The translations under genes were made by a program, and so were the position numbers. A DNA stretch of 64,000 nucleotides, from assembly GCA_026214975.1 (NCBI GenBank), contig CM047806.1, positions 101,971,897 through 102,035,896 of the forward strand, given 5' to 3'. The notes under the pieces are model-generated. The model did no database searches, was not told where the DNA came from, and saw only the letters and a program-made list of their open reading frames with translations. Source of the DNA: Gentiana macrophylla (taxonomy: Eukaryota; Streptophyta; Magnoliopsida; Gentianales; Gentianaceae). Shown here in pieces: positions 1 to 11,805 of this stretch; position 1 is the stretch's first letter, and each line of letters opens with the position of its first letter.

Positions 1-274
1 CCATGTATCTTTAGTTTATGTTTTTATTATTTGTTATAGGTTAGATTTATTGTAGTTGATTTATTTGTTCTTTCGTTTATTCGTTTTCCTAAGTAACAAT
101 TTAGGAGATTAATTAGATTAGATTCAACATCCCTTTTCCCTGAGGATCGATACCCGTACTTATCCAACTTTACTAGCAACTACCCGGTATTCGGCCGGTT
201 AGGAGGTAGTTTTGCATGGTAGTATAGGTTTTATAAATTTTCTTTTGTTTTTTATGATGCAAAATCTCCCCAAC
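1..274 (+). mobile_element. 3' end of a gypsy-type LTR (cut by window start)
   Basis: This stretch matches 61,290-61,566 closely: both contain TTATCCAACTTTACTAGCAA, the CCCGGTATTCGGCCGGTTAG block and GATGCAAAATCTCCCCAACA at the end. The 61.3-kb copy is followed directly by a tRNA-Asp primer-binding site, which identifies the sequence as the 3' end of an LTR. Here no primer site follows, so this is a 3' LTR or a solo LTR in the plus orientation. The target duplication cannot be tested because the left end lies outside the window. Confidence 0.8.
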
Positions 275-531
275 AGTGAACTACACCCTACCTTCATTTG
301 ATTTGTATGCACTTGCGTACGCATCCATTACATCATACTTTGACGTCGGAGAGTATATTCTCTCCAGGATTCGACAGATAGCAAATGGCAATGCAGCGAT
401 GGATATATATTTTTCCCTATCTCATCACAAATTATATAAGCGTTAGTCCGCTGAAGTGCCGGAATATGCTATAGATGATGTGTCATACGGTCATGATGAC
501 GACTATATATTTGTTGTATGATATCTCGTGT
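275..531 (+). pseudogene. Coding-like remnant next to the LTR end, unidentified
   Basis: Directly after the LTR end a frame starting at 275 stays open for about 46 codons, then continues past a TAG for about 26 codons to a TGA. The translation has normal amino-acid composition (for example FDLYALAYASITSYFDVGEY) and an acidic end (GHDDDYIF). I do not recognise the family. It could be the last exon of a host gene into which the LTR element inserted, or an old transposon piece. The frame includes the decamer TGCGTACGCA. Confidence 0.2.
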
Positions 532-1029
532 TGAACATTCTTTTTTCTCGCAATTGTAATGGATAATATTCGAGTGCTAGTGCTAATCTTTTTTCAATGG
601 AGTTTGATAATCTTTATATTGATAATCTTAATAAATATAATATTTTAATTTCGCAGTTTTTTTAGCCGATAAATAATAATAACAATGGAGAAAAGAAACC
701 CGACATAAGTATTTATGGACAATAAATAATCATTCATTACACAGTTTGAGGCAAATACTATGAGAAGAAGATGAAAAAAAGAGGGGGACGTGGTGGGTGG
801 TTGTAGCACTATTCACTTTTACAGTCCCTCTAATCGTTCCGTGATATAACAATGTGATATAAAAATTAGAATAGCTTATGTGTTTGTAACAATTACAAAC
901 TCAAATGTAATTGATATAAAAATGCCAAAATCAATGTGATAAAACAATTGCAACCAAACAGAATAAAAATTTATATGTTACAATCATAATGTCTTATAAA
1001 ATTAAATAAAGGTTTATTCAATTGGGAAC
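532..1029. other. AT-rich non-coding stretch
   Basis: No gene, known repeat or primer site was seen. It lies between the coding-like remnant and the 3' end of the MULE, so it may contain the MULE's terminal inverted repeat, which I could not identify by eye. Confidence 0.4.
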
Positions 1030-3739
1030 AACCGCACGAAAGGGACATCTATTCCTTCGTGTCCAGGGTTACCGCAATTCGAGCAATTCCTACCGAACCT
1101 GGAGTTGTCCTCTCGCTTGGCATCCTGCTAGTCCTAGCACTGAGGCTCACCTTGAGAATGAATCCTCAAGGTCCTGGGTCGGCCCCGCCTAGCTCCCATC
1201 CTCTCAGAGCTCCTCCTTCCTCACTCTGGCTCAGCAGAGTCAAGGAAGGTTTATTTTTTATCCATTCAGCAGAATCCAATCATCCTCGACAGAACAGGGA
1301 AAACACGCTTTCGTATGATGACGCTTGAAAACAAGCGACTTTGTAGTAGTGGGAACAATAAGCATACGCACTCTCACAACGATGACTTATAGCGGCCAAG
1401 CATGCACGCAAGGTAATTGAAGTCCCCAAAATCGCCTCGCAATAACATTCCTCGTGCGCATATTCACAATCTCACTAGAATCGATGTCTCCAACTTGATA
1501 ACTGGTCTCGGTCGATACTTGTAAAGTGTGAAGTTCATTCGCACGAAAAACATCATTCAATAACTTTTCAGGTTCAGGGGCTAGCACGGTGCGACAAGAT
1601 TCCGCGCGTTCTCTCCTCTCACAATGCCAACGCTGGCACACTCCCCTGATGTAGTCAAAGAGATTCACGATACTCATCTTACGTGCATCCCTAATCACGT
1701 TGTTGAAGCTTTCAACATGGTTGCTTGTCATGATTGAGTAACGTGTACTGGGGAATTGTGATCTGGCCCAGTTCTTGATTCCAATCTCCTGTAGGTAACG
1801 CGATACAGGTTTGGTTGGATCGATATCCATCTCTATTATCTTCTGGAATAATATTTGGAAGCGTGTTTCTGAATATGTATAAGCTGCTTCCCAGAAGGTG
1901 AATGGGCAATATCCCGTGCTACCAAATTTTTTATTCAGGTTCATCACAATGTGGTGGTAGCAGTAGCCATGGTAAGCGTTTGGAAATAGATTTCTAACGG
2001 CTCCAATTATGCCTGGACCTCTGTCTGATATGAAAACCAAGTCAGTACGTTCCCCAATTATCGACTTCAGGTTTTCCATGAAATACGTCCAAGCATCAAG
2101 GCTCTCTCCGTCGGTCACAAAGAAAAGCTAACGGAAAGATATGGTCGCCCCGCTACACCCCACCGCTACTAACGGGTCCCATCGCACTTTGTTTTAAGAT
2201 GTGTACCGTCCACAACTAATATTGGCCTACAATACTTAAACCCCTCAATACTTGAACCCAATGCCATGAAACAATACTTGAACACCGCCAAGCGCATCGG
2301 GAACAATGTTTGTAATGGTTCCTTGATTCTCTACGAAAGCATGTAAAAGTAGGCGATAATTTACAATACGACATTTCAACGTTTCCGCCCGATAAGTTCC
2401 AATGCTTTCATGCTGCATTGATACGCACTTTGATAATTAAGGTCTATGTTGAACGCTTTTTTCACCTCGGCTTGTAAAACTTTTGACGTGAATCCATTTG
2501 CCCGAGTTTTATGAGGCTATCCTCACAAAAAGCGACTATAGGTCCGGGCTTTGCACTATGATTGTCGATTAGTTGCTCCACCCACAAGTGTGGGTTTCAT
2601 TATGTACGCGGTTATCTCAAAATTCATGCAACGTTGTCCGTCCCTTGCGCCCACATTCGAATCAACAACCTCTTACCGACAACCTTCCATTCGCATCGGT
2701 CGGAAGTATAACATCGTAGTTTTAACGCTTCCTTGTGCGACCCGACGAGTTTCCACATATAGTCGTGCCTCGGTCGCGTGGTAACTCATTTTATCCTTCA
2801 TATCCTCCTTGTCTCTATACCTTTTACCGATAAACAATACATCCGGATTATCTCATGCAAACGTCTCAAAGATGTGGACATGGAGGAATGCAGGAAAGGT
2901 CCATTCCGCACCGAAATGAGCACCTCTATCGCGATTGACACTTGACATACCAAATGTGTGACCATGTCGGTCGGTGTTCGCTGCAAAGGTGATGTCGATA
3001 ACTCGTGAAAGATCCGCCCGATAGTAGGGCCCGCTTGCATCGGTGCTTGCATCCTAGTTCGCATAAACCGCCCATACGGTGTGTGGGTCGCCTGATCTAC
3101 ATTCTCGCCTGACGCGTTCTAGCTTCATTCATGATGCACACATCCTACCCATATGTTGTTCATTGTACATTATGTCCAATGGTGACTAATGATATTTGCA
3201 ATAAATCCCCAATCGTAGCCACGTTGACTCGACAAGTCAATTACTTGATCACCAAAGTTGTATTCGGTTGGATGACATTTTCATGAGGGGTGAGGCTCGG
3301 TGGAGTATGTACAACATCATCACGGGATTGCGATTATTATAAAGTTCGGGTAAAATCTTCAATCCCTCTATCAACTATCGGTTGTTCATTTAAGTCAAAT
3401 GTGTTTTCCAACTGTCTTCCGACTCGTCATCATCAATAACCGGTTCGGCGTTAACACATACGCTTTACGAGTTCTTGCCTACGCAGATCATGAAGGTATG
3501 CTATCCATGTCTCGTCATCCGAAACATCAATCGCCCTCACGCTTTGGATACAAAAGTTTCATTACCAATGTATTTTTGGATACATCAATTCCTACTTTCG
3601 AACACACTTTCGCTTTGACGTCATCCAATGTCGTATCGTTACTTATAAGAATCATATAAAATGTTCCTTTTCTATAAGACCATATGTCGCCTCCTTCATC
3701 GTATTTCCAATCTCCACCAAATGCAAACTTAACGGACAA
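1030..3739 (-). pseudogene. MuDR/MULE transposase (mudrA-like), decayed
   Basis: Cut-and-paste transposase of the Mutator superfamily, read on the minus strand. The N-terminal piece (3,739-3,527) begins MSVKFAFGGDWKYDEGGDIW and matches the usual N-terminal domain of plant MULE proteins. The middle (about 2,290-2,120) reads like the PILVVDGTHLK part of the transposase core. The longest intact frame (2,118-1,387, 243 aa) carries FISDRGPGIIGAVRNLFPNA, the YCYHHIVMNLNKKF block and SNHVESFNNVIRD, ending in a SWIM-like LPCVHA. A frameshift there hides the tail, which resumes in another frame with SHYYKVACFQASSYE and a CCHC knuckle (CSNCGNPGH, about 1,088-1,051). Several frameshifts and stops show it is not functional. 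Family assignment is strong; the element's ends are undefined. Confidence 0.82.
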
Positions 3740-3802
3740 AATGTTGTTATCTCAGGAAAGAATTAAAATTTACATTAGTATTCAGTGAATAAATGAATAT
3801 GA

Positions 3803-4065
<263 letters not shown>

Positions 4066-5089
4066 TCGTTGTTTTGTTTTTTTTTGTTGTGTTCATGTTG
4101 TGTTGTAACGTTAGGGGGGTAAGAAAGAAGATGATATGATTTTTACCACATCATAGAATACTTGATGATGACGAGGGAGAACAGAGGCCGTACGGAGCCG
4201 GCGGAACAGACCTTATATTTTCAATCTAAGGGGTGCCTCACTTCCGGCTGAGGATTACCAGGCTGCTGAGGACAGGAAAAGATGCACTATTGAGCAGACC
4301 TAATGAAATTTTCTACGAGCTACCTACCAGGAGCCCCAATACAAAGCCTCAAGATTAGGCATGACACAATGGATCGTAACGAATCGAAAACACCCTAGGA
4401 AATCATGCAATTAAGAACCTCATCAAAGCCGAGGCGCATAATGGAATTCGATTAAATTTTGATTCTTGTATTTTTCAAACAACATTAATTTGTCGCTTGT
4501 TTCAATATTTTTAAATCACATAATCATTACGCTAATTTAAAAGGATGTTCTCATACTATCACAAAATTCCGTAATACAAATACCATATATTTGAAGGCGG
4601 ATTTGGCATCTTACACTACAACAACATAATCACCTAATAACCAAACCATTAAAACACAATCGGTAAACAAGTTTCGTTTATTAATACGAACGATCACATT
4701 TGCTTCAACAACAGTAAAAATGTATATAATCAAAAATCAATTCCATTATCGAAATGTAACATCAAAAATCATTTCTCTACCCTAAATAACGCATATACTA
4801 CACTACGCTAGTTGAACAAAATTGTAAAAGGTTAACATACTACATTCATGTGAACAATTAACAATAAAAACAAACACGATAAATAAATTTATTCAATCAT
4901 AAATAATTGCTAGGTAAATGCTTACCCATTTCTTTGCAAATACAATCCCCGGTATTGTTTGTTTTATTGTTTCTTTTGTATGGATGAGAACAAGGTCAAC
5001 AATGGTGATTTTTGGGGCAGAAACGGTGAAGACAAGAGGTCAGGTGAAAGAGTAGGTGAAAAGAGTAAATAACACTTGATAAGGTTTAA
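4066..5089. other. Non-coding interval, nothing recognised
   Basis: Mostly AT-rich DNA with one moderately GC-rich patch at about 4,180-4,440. No family, splice structure or RNA gene was recognised. It may be the flank of the MULE or the outer part of the retroelement that carries the palindrome array to its right. Confidence 0.3.
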
Positions 5090-5375
5090 AAGGGATCGAA
5101 ACCGTCCAAATTTGGATGAATCCGTCCCAATTTGACGACGCTTGCGTGTCATTTAGGTCGTCCCATTTGGCCGGCCTCATTGTTTAGAGTGAATCAGACG
5201 CAGCGTCGTCCATTTTATCGAAGCCGTCCGAATTTGGACGGCTTCACCAAAATTGACGACTTCAAATAAAATTGGACGGCTAAATGTATCACATGGCATT
5301 GGACGGACATGTATCCAAATTTGGACGGTTTTGACTCAAATTAGACGAGTCCGTCCGAAATTGGACGACTTACCT
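5090..5375. repeat. Array of CCGTCC-N6-GGACGG palindromes
   Basis: About ten degenerate copies of GTCCAAATTTGGAC or GACGAC/CCGTCC half-sites occur in roughly 280 bases. The best, at 5,220-5,245, has 10-base arms (GAAGCCGTCC and GGACGGCTTC) around a 6-base centre. Others lie near 5,102-5,118 and 5,310-5,330. No coding gene overlaps. The layout resembles the palindrome arrays in the LTRs or leaders of the gypsy elements in this window, so this may be a fragment of a similar element. Confidence 0.7.
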
Positions 5376-5829
5376 GAAAAAAAATGTCAGACTCTGACAC
5401 ACCTGAAAAAAAAATATCACATGCTACAGTTGCCTGATTTACCAATTTCTCGTGTTTTAGTAAGTGGGTCCTCGGAGGCTGTTTTCAAAGCCCGTGCCTT
5501 CCTTTTTTTTTCTTTCTTTTTCCGACACAATTCCCGTAAATTCTTTTCAGGTCAGACAAAGAAACACTTGTGTGGTTTCTCTATATTTATGGAAAAACCG
5601 TATGGTTTAATATGAATAATAAAGTTTTATTTTGTATTTAAATTATATGGTTTTAATCGTTTTACCGATCACTTCAATTCAAAATTCTCTCCCACACAAG
5701 TATTTTCCGTCATACAAACCATTAGATAGTCTTTTTCCGAGTTATATGGAATTTTACCTCTGTAATATTAGTCATTAGTAGATATTAATGGAGGAATCCA
5801 TAAATTCTATTGTTAATATCTTCCAAAAA
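5376..5829. other. AT-rich non-coding interval
   Basis: No gene was recognised. Pyrimidine-rich and A-rich runs are present. The right part probably grades into the LTR of the minus-strand Copia element. Confidence 0.3.
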
Positions 5830-6119
5830 AAAATCCTCATTTATTGAGTTTTTAAAAATCATTTATGTATATGATAAATTGTTCGGTAAAAGTTGTTCTT
5901 TCATTATCACAAGATCAATATATTTATAGGTCAACGGATACCTTACCACGATTTATATGGTCTAAATTACCCTTTGGTAAGTTAAAAGTTGTTCTTTCTT
6001 TATCACAAGATCAACATATTTATAGGATACAATGGATGCCCTACCACGATGTATATGGTCTAAATTACCATTATATCACCTAATTACAAAATATATATGT
6101 ATATCGCAATATCGTAATA
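5830..6119 (-). mobile_element. 3' LTR of minus-strand Copia element (left limit approximate)
   Basis: Reading on the minus strand, the Copia RNase H tail is followed by a purine-rich tract (TTGATGGGGG) and then TATTACGATATTGCG, a typical Copia polypurine tract and LTR start with TG mutated to TA. The LTR contains a tandem duplication: copies at about 5,887-5,971 and 5,985-6,070 share AGTTGTTCTTTC, ATCACAAGATCAA and ATATGGTCTAAATTACC. The outer end of the LTR was not fixed because no second LTR is present. Confidence 0.55.
5887..6070. repeat. Tandem duplication of ~85 bp inside the LTR
   Basis: Two adjacent copies, period about 98 bases, differ at only a few positions. Both contain a TATTTATAGG sequence that would be a TATA-like box, so the duplication may have doubled the core promoter of this LTR. 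Confidence 0.8.
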
Positions 6120-8600
6120 CCCCCATCAAGTGGGAGCATGAAAATATTGAACGCCAACTTGTGTAATATCGTGTGGAACTATTATTTCCTCAAAGCTTTC
6201 GTAAATATACCGGCCAATATAGATGCGTAGAAACGTACGTGGGATCGATCAAAGTCTTTATGATCGCATCTGGTACGAAGTGACAATCTGCTTTAATATG
6301 TTTTGTCGTTCATAAAACACCGGGTTCTATGCAATAATATACAATGCGGATTGGCTCTCACAATGAAGACGCATACCCTTCGAAATCCGCACACCAAGTT
6401 TTTCAAGCAAATGTATTAGCCACTTGAGCTCACAGATAATAGCTCCCATGGCCCGATATTCAGCTTCTTTGTTTTCCAGACCGTATGTTGCTTCTTTGTT
6501 TTCCATGAACAGACGAGAGCTCGAGACGAACAAACCACCCTGTAATCGAACGTCGTGTCAAATGGCAGCTTGCCCAATCCAAATCACACCATTCGTCTAA
6601 TGCCAAGTCAATATCTGCTCTCAGCAAAATCCCTTTCCCGGGATGTAATTTCAGAAATCTGACGACCTTCACTGCAGCCTTTTAATGTTCCACGCGAGGT
6701 TGCTGCATGAACTAAGAAAGGATGTGAACTGCATAATCTAGATCAGGACGAGTAACACCAAGATAGAGCAGACGCCAACCCAAGCGTCGATATTTCTTAG
6801 GGTCATCAAGAAGAGGCCCAGTCGCAAGAGCGGGCTTGTGATTCTGCTCAATAGAAAAATCTGCAAGCTTAGCCCCAAGGAGACCATATTCCGTAATAAT
6901 GTCCGAGGCATATATATTTCCGCTGGGATAGAAAAATGCCTTGTCAACTGCGTGCCACCTCCAAGCCGAGAAAGTAGTTGAGAAGGCCCTGGTCTTTCAT
7001 TTTAAAACACTCCCCAAGGTAGTTTTTAAAGATATCCAAGGACATGCGATAAACACATCATCTACATAAACCAAAACACTGAGGTGAGTATCTCATTTGC
7101 ATAGTGTAAAAAGAGAATAATCAGAGTACGACTGATGGAATCCATAATGTTTGAGGGTGGTGGCAAGCTTGGCAAACCAACACCGCGGGGCTTGATTCAA
7201 CCCATGCAGGGACTTTTTCATGTGACAAACCGTATGCAGATTATTCTTCTCGAAGCCCTACGGAATCTTCATATAGATCTCCTCATCCAAGTCACCATAA
7301 AGGAATGCATTATGTACATCCATCCGGTGAACTTCCCACTGTTTAACTGAAGCCACTACTAAATAAGTATGGACATTAGTCATCTAGGATACAGGAGCAA
7401 ACGTCTCACTGTAGTCGATACCTTCCACCTGATGATTGCCCAACACCACATGTCGAGCCTTTAACCGCTGCAAGACTCTGTGTTCATCGTACTTTTCTGC
7501 ATAAACCTATATATTCCCAAGAGCCTTTTACCCGGGGGCAATGGCTAAAGTTCCTGCGTCCCTTGTTCTTCCAAGGCCCGTATTTCTGAGGCCATGGCAT
7601 CTCGCCAACCCTAATGTTGCGTTGCCTCTTTAAATGTTTTCAGGTAGTCCTTGAAGAATTGGCTGCTATATATTCCATGTTCTTGTTAGAAAACCGTTCA
7701 TAATCAATAAAATGTGAAATAGGATATGAAGTACCTAAGACGACCGATGTAGATGATGATTGGGTAGATGGACTATTTTTATCCAAAATCAAATGAGTAA
7801 CAAAATCTCGCAACCAGGAGCTAGAAACTTTCTGCTGTTTTCCTCTACCTATGTCACCGTCCTCTTCTTCCATCTCCCCCTCCACGGGTTTGGGTGTTAT
7901 TTCCACCTCCGCCTTCGGACCCGTGTCCTCAACATCATGTGCCACTGCCGAAGTCCCCCCTCAATCGGAACATCCATGTCCGGAAAGGGGCTCGGCCCAA
8001 GAATGATCTGAGACTTTCTTCATATAAATCCGTCGTGTGACCTTCAGCTAAAGAGTACGCAAATTGCACCCAACCGTTGAAGCAAAAGGAAACACGTGCT
8101 CGATAAAGTGTACATCATGAGACACAAATATCTCACTCGTATCTAGATCAAACAATGCCGAACATAGGGATATCCAACGAATACGCATTTTCGACTCCTA
8201 CTGGCAAATTTATTTCCTTTATGATGTTGGTTGTCTACATAACATAGGCAACCCATGACTCGAATCATATCTAAATTTGGTTGTTTTCCAAACAATACAT
8301 CATATGGGGATTTTAACTCAAGAACGCTTGCAGGGGTCCGATTAATTAGGTAACATGTTCTTAGCACACATTCCCCCCAAAACCGTATAGGTAAATGACC
8401 TTGAAACCTAAGTGCTCGGGCCACATTCAAAATATGTTGGTGTTTGCGTTCGAACCAACCGTTTTGCTGAGGTGTGCCCACACATGAGGTTTCAAATATA
8501 ATACTAGTTTGCTTAAAATTGGAAGCAATCGCTTAAATTTCGTCCCATTATCACTACGCACCCGTGATATTTTCGCATTAAATTGGCGGTCAAAGAGGAT
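6120..8600 (-). pseudogene. Copia pol remnant: integrase, RT and RNase H
   Basis: Ty1/copia polyprotein on the minus strand, 5' truncated. In coding order: an integrase core remnant (RVRSDNGTKF near 8,570; GTPQQNG and ERKHQHILNVARALRF in the intact frame 8,481-8,143), a linker rich in acidic residues (7,945-7,640), reverse transcriptase with an intact YVDD (about 7,070) and TRPDLDYAVHIL, and RNase H with ERTKHIKADCHFV near the 3' end. Gag and protease are missing, and many frameshifts and stops divide the frame. The element joins unrelated DNA at about 8,600, so its 5' half was lost by deletion or rearrangement. Confidence 0.88.
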
Positions 8601-8739
8601 CTTCTTCCCACGAAATTCGAAGGTTCACATTGTTGGGTAAGCATTATGGAGCAATCAATTGAGTCACAAACCCCTATTGGAGAAAGTGGGTTATCAAAGA
8701 TGTTGAATGAGAAGGTAATTAAACCCTACATTGTTGGTG

Positions 8740-8995
8740 ATAAACTAGTGAATTCATGTTGTCTACCAAGTGTTTGTGAAAATGCCTATAAGGTTTGTAA
8801 GTGTTTAAATGCATTTTCTGTACATTTACTCAACACATTTTGGTGGTGAACATTGTCGATATTGTAGATAAACTAGTGAATTCATGTTGTCTACCAAGTG
8901 TTTGTGAAAATGGCTCTAAGGTATGTAAGTGTTTAAATGCATTTTCTATACTTTTACTCAACGCATTCTGGTAGTAAATATTGTTTTATGGTGTT
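8740..8995. repeat. Tandem duplication, ~128-bp unit
   Basis: GATAAACTAGTGAATTCATG occurs at about 8,740 and again at about 8,866. Each copy is followed by the same TTGTCTACCAAGTGTTTGTG and TGTTTAAATGCATTTTCT segments. No protein family was recognised in or around it. Confidence 0.85.
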
Positions 8996-9391
8996 AATAT
9001 TGTAGAGTTGGTAATTTTCACAAGATTTGATCTACCATATGAGGGCATTTTCTAGTGTTTAAAGTTTTTAAAAAGAACATGTTTATGCTAAATTTCCCAA
9101 GTTTGGGACCATCTCACATGTACATGCAACTTATTGATGAAATAGATTGGTGAGGAATTTCCCGAAACAAGTAATCAAGACGACAATAATGTTCGAGAAG
9201 CGCAACATTTACGAGTTATCGGTGAAGGCACACATGTATGTTTTCACACAGTTATAAATTCTTTTATGTCTTTCCGTTATTGCTATGTTGCACATGATAT
9301 GAAACACTTTACACGCCGCATTTATTACCGCATTACGCATAACAGATGATACTGTTAATTCCAAAATTTAAAGACACTCAGACGTCACGAC
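8996..9391. other. Non-coding interval, unrecognised
   Basis: No convincing gene was found. Short open stretches here have no recognisable family and no splice context. Confidence 0.3.
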
Positions 9392-9423
9392 ATCGTTATA
9401 TATATATATATATATATATATAA
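9392..9423. repeat. (TA)n microsatellite
   Basis: An uninterrupted TA run of about 32 bases in AT-rich DNA. Confidence 0.9.
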
Positions 9424-9552
9424 TGTAAATAAAATTTAATTTATCAAAAAAAATATTCGTGAACATCTGAAAAAAACTAGACAAAATAAGATATGTATTA
9501 CATAAACTCTATGAATATCTAGAATAGATATTCAACCTTTATACGGTGGTAA

Positions 9553-9690
9553 AAGAAATTGTGATTGACCTTCAAAATATTATAAAATTGTAAAAATGAT
9601 TGTTTATCAACATAAATAAAATTGTGATTGACCTTCAAAATATTACAAATTGTTAAAATGATTGTTTATGATCAAAAAAACATATAAACT
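9553..9690. repeat. Tandem duplication, ~65-bp unit
   Basis: TTGTGATTGACCTTCAAAAT appears twice about 65 bases apart, each time followed by an ATGATTGTTTATCA/GATCA segment. The repeat unit is AT-rich and non-coding. Confidence 0.8.
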
Positions 9691-9789
9691 TTATACGGCG
9701 TATTATTTATTTAATTATTACAGAAATGAAAATCGTATATTTTAACATTTTCATTGAAGAAAACTTAAATAAAGAAAAAAAATTTGGGT

Positions 9790-9965
9790 TCAGGCGTGTC
9801 GGGGAGTGTCGTGCCGTGTTGGGGAGTGTCGACAGTGTGTCGGATATTTAAATTTTAAATAATTTTAATTTAATCAACCAACACGTGTCGGACACGGTGT
9901 CGGAGCGTGTCAGAGCATGTCGTGTCATGTCTTGTGTCGGACACGGCGCACAGCGACCAGATTGA
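9790..9965. repeat. GC-rich cluster of GTGTCGGACAC-type palindromes
   Basis: Within otherwise very AT-rich DNA, about a dozen copies of GTGTCG or CGTGTC occur, including the near-palindromes CGTGTCGGACACGG and TGTGTCGGACACGG. The right part (9,880-9,960) is densest. No coding gene or TE end was recognised. Confidence 0.7.
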
Positions 9966-10055
9966 AGTGTCGGTACATCATAGGTTTCTTGATGAGAAGC
10001 GTCCACTTTGACAAAAGCATAAGATGTCTTCTAATATGATAATATCTTCGATAAC

Positions 10056-10208
10056 CAGGGGCGGATTTAAGAGGAGGGGTGGGGGGTCAAGCGCCCCCCC
10101 TTAGATCCGGAAAACACACTATTATGTATGTTGTGTATTTTTTTCGCTTCTAAAAATTTACACACGCCATAAGATCGCCCCTTACGCCTGATCCTGCGTC
10201 CGCCCCTG
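10056..10208. mobile_element. hAT-type MITE, 153 bp, with 8-bp target duplication
   Basis: The element begins CAGGGGCGGA and ends TCCGCCCCTG, a perfect 10-base terminal inverted repeat typical of hAT non-autonomous elements. It is flanked on both sides by TCGATAAC (10,048-10,055 and 10,209-10,216), an exact 8-base target duplication as expected for hAT transposition. It has no coding capacity. Intact ends and a perfect duplication suggest fairly recent insertion. Confidence 0.93.
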
Positions 10209-10718
10209 TCGATAACAATGACAATTTTAATCATCTAAGCACAATGATTGTACGAGAACCTAAGGCCTAAATTTGAAGTTAGATTTACACGTGAAACTTG
10301 ATGAGAATTGTGATATTGAAGAAGACAATAGTATACTGTCAATATTATTAATAGTTCCTGTTTATTTATTTATTTTTATGGGATCACGAGAAGATATACT
10401 ACGCGCATCGTTCAAAAAAAAAAAATCCCTCAAATAATTCAATCTAAACAAATGTAAAGAAATGCAAAAGGTAACATGAGACTGTAACCAATCTTAGTTT
10501 GTGAAATACTCAATATCGAAATGAAGATCACATACGACACAAACAACAGCATACCAAACACGTGCATATCAATATCATCATCCGTATCAATAGCAACAAA
10601 AGGCTCATTTACATGTACACATGATCTTCCATTACAATGTCTTGGATGGTTAAAGCATCAAGTTCGGCTCCACCCGGTTCTTATAGGTGGGGTGGTCTTC
10701 CTAATTTTAAAACAATGC

Positions 10719-10945
10719 TCTGGTGGCCTAGTGGTATATGATCTATACATTTTATCTTTCTTATCTCATAGTCATTGGTTCAAGACATGATACAAACATT
10801 TTTTTGGTACCTTATACCACTGAAATACTTATAGCATTTTTTTCTTACTTTATACGATGTAAATCTAATATTTTTTTTTCCCTTTACCTTAGACTTTTTA
10901 CATCAATATTATCTAAATCTAATTTTTTTTTGTCCTTTTATCTGA
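10719..10945 (+). mobile_element. tRNA-derived SINE (probable)
   Basis: An RNA polymerase III A-box-like sequence, TGGCCTAGTGG (10,724-10,734), is followed 43 bases later by a B-box-like GGTTCAAGACA (10,777-10,787). This is the internal promoter layout of a tRNA-derived SINE. No full tRNA cloverleaf is present. The body ends in T-rich tracts near 10,930. I could not find a target duplication, so the limits are approximate. Confidence 0.6.
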
Positions 10946-10950
10946 GTTTA

Positions 10951-11803
10951 TGATCTCCCGGATATGGAGGAAGAAATTTGGACTTGAAGACTCCGGATAT
11001 AGCGGAAAACTTCAAAGTTGATGATGATTTGAAGGAACTCCGTGTTACCTTCGATCTCCTCTTTGAAGAAGCTTCGACTTCGTGTTGATCTTCAAGTGTT
11101 GGAGACGCTTTTCGGTCTTCTTGCCTTCTTGAAGAACTTTGGGGATTTCTTGGAAGATCTTCGAGTGTTTCTTGGCTTTGTTGAAGATGCTTGAAGGATT
11201 TCTTGGAAGATCTTCGAGGCTTCGGTGTTGTTGTTGAATGCTGGAAGCTTCTTGCTCTGGGATTTCCACCAACTTTTCAATGTGTGTTGCAAATGACCAA
11301 GGATCTCCGATTTATAGTGCTAGGTGATGTCTTTTCATTAATTTGCATTTAATTAATGCGTCCATACTCATTTAATATGTCCACACTCTGATTGATTCCT
11401 AGAATATCCGCATTTGATACGTCCAGACTCTCCTGATTGTAGACAATCTTTGCATTTATAAATCAATAAAATCTCCTAACTAATTGATTTTTCAGAGATT
11501 TTGATGATTTATTGACTATTGTATTATCCCCCAATATTTAATGTTGGAAATAATATAAAAATACTTAGATTTAACGACATATGTATTATGTGACAAATAT
11601 AATATTTCACATATATATTTTGTATATCTACATAGACATTTAATTATAAATAATTAAATCTCTAAATTTCTAAGAGATTTTATTTATTTATTTATGTCAT
11701 TTCCTATCATTTTGTATAGGAAATAATATAAAATGAATTTAATTTCGAGACAAATGTAATACGTGACATATATATTATGCCACATAAAATTTTTATATCT
11801 ACA
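10951..11803. mobile_element. Probable solo LTR
   Basis: The segment starts TGATCTCCCGG and ends ATATCTACA, with flanks GTTTA (10,946-10,950) and GTTTG (11,804-11,808), a 5-base duplication with one mismatch. It contains an internal duplicated module (GGAAATAATATAAAA...TATATCTACA, at about 11,545-11,635 and 11,718-11,803) and GAAGATCTTCGAG repeats at about 11,150-11,220. No primer site or coding sequence was seen. The mismatched duplication leaves real doubt. Confidence 0.5.
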
Positions 11804-11805
11804 GT

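Noticed and set aside
1059..1328. An 89-aa plus-strand frame
   Set aside because: It is antisense to the MULE C-terminal region, which contains the CCHC knuckle in the other orientation.
10724..10787. A tRNA gene
   Set aside because: A- and B-box-like sequences are present but no acceptor stem, anticodon arm or cloverleaf; a SINE fits better.
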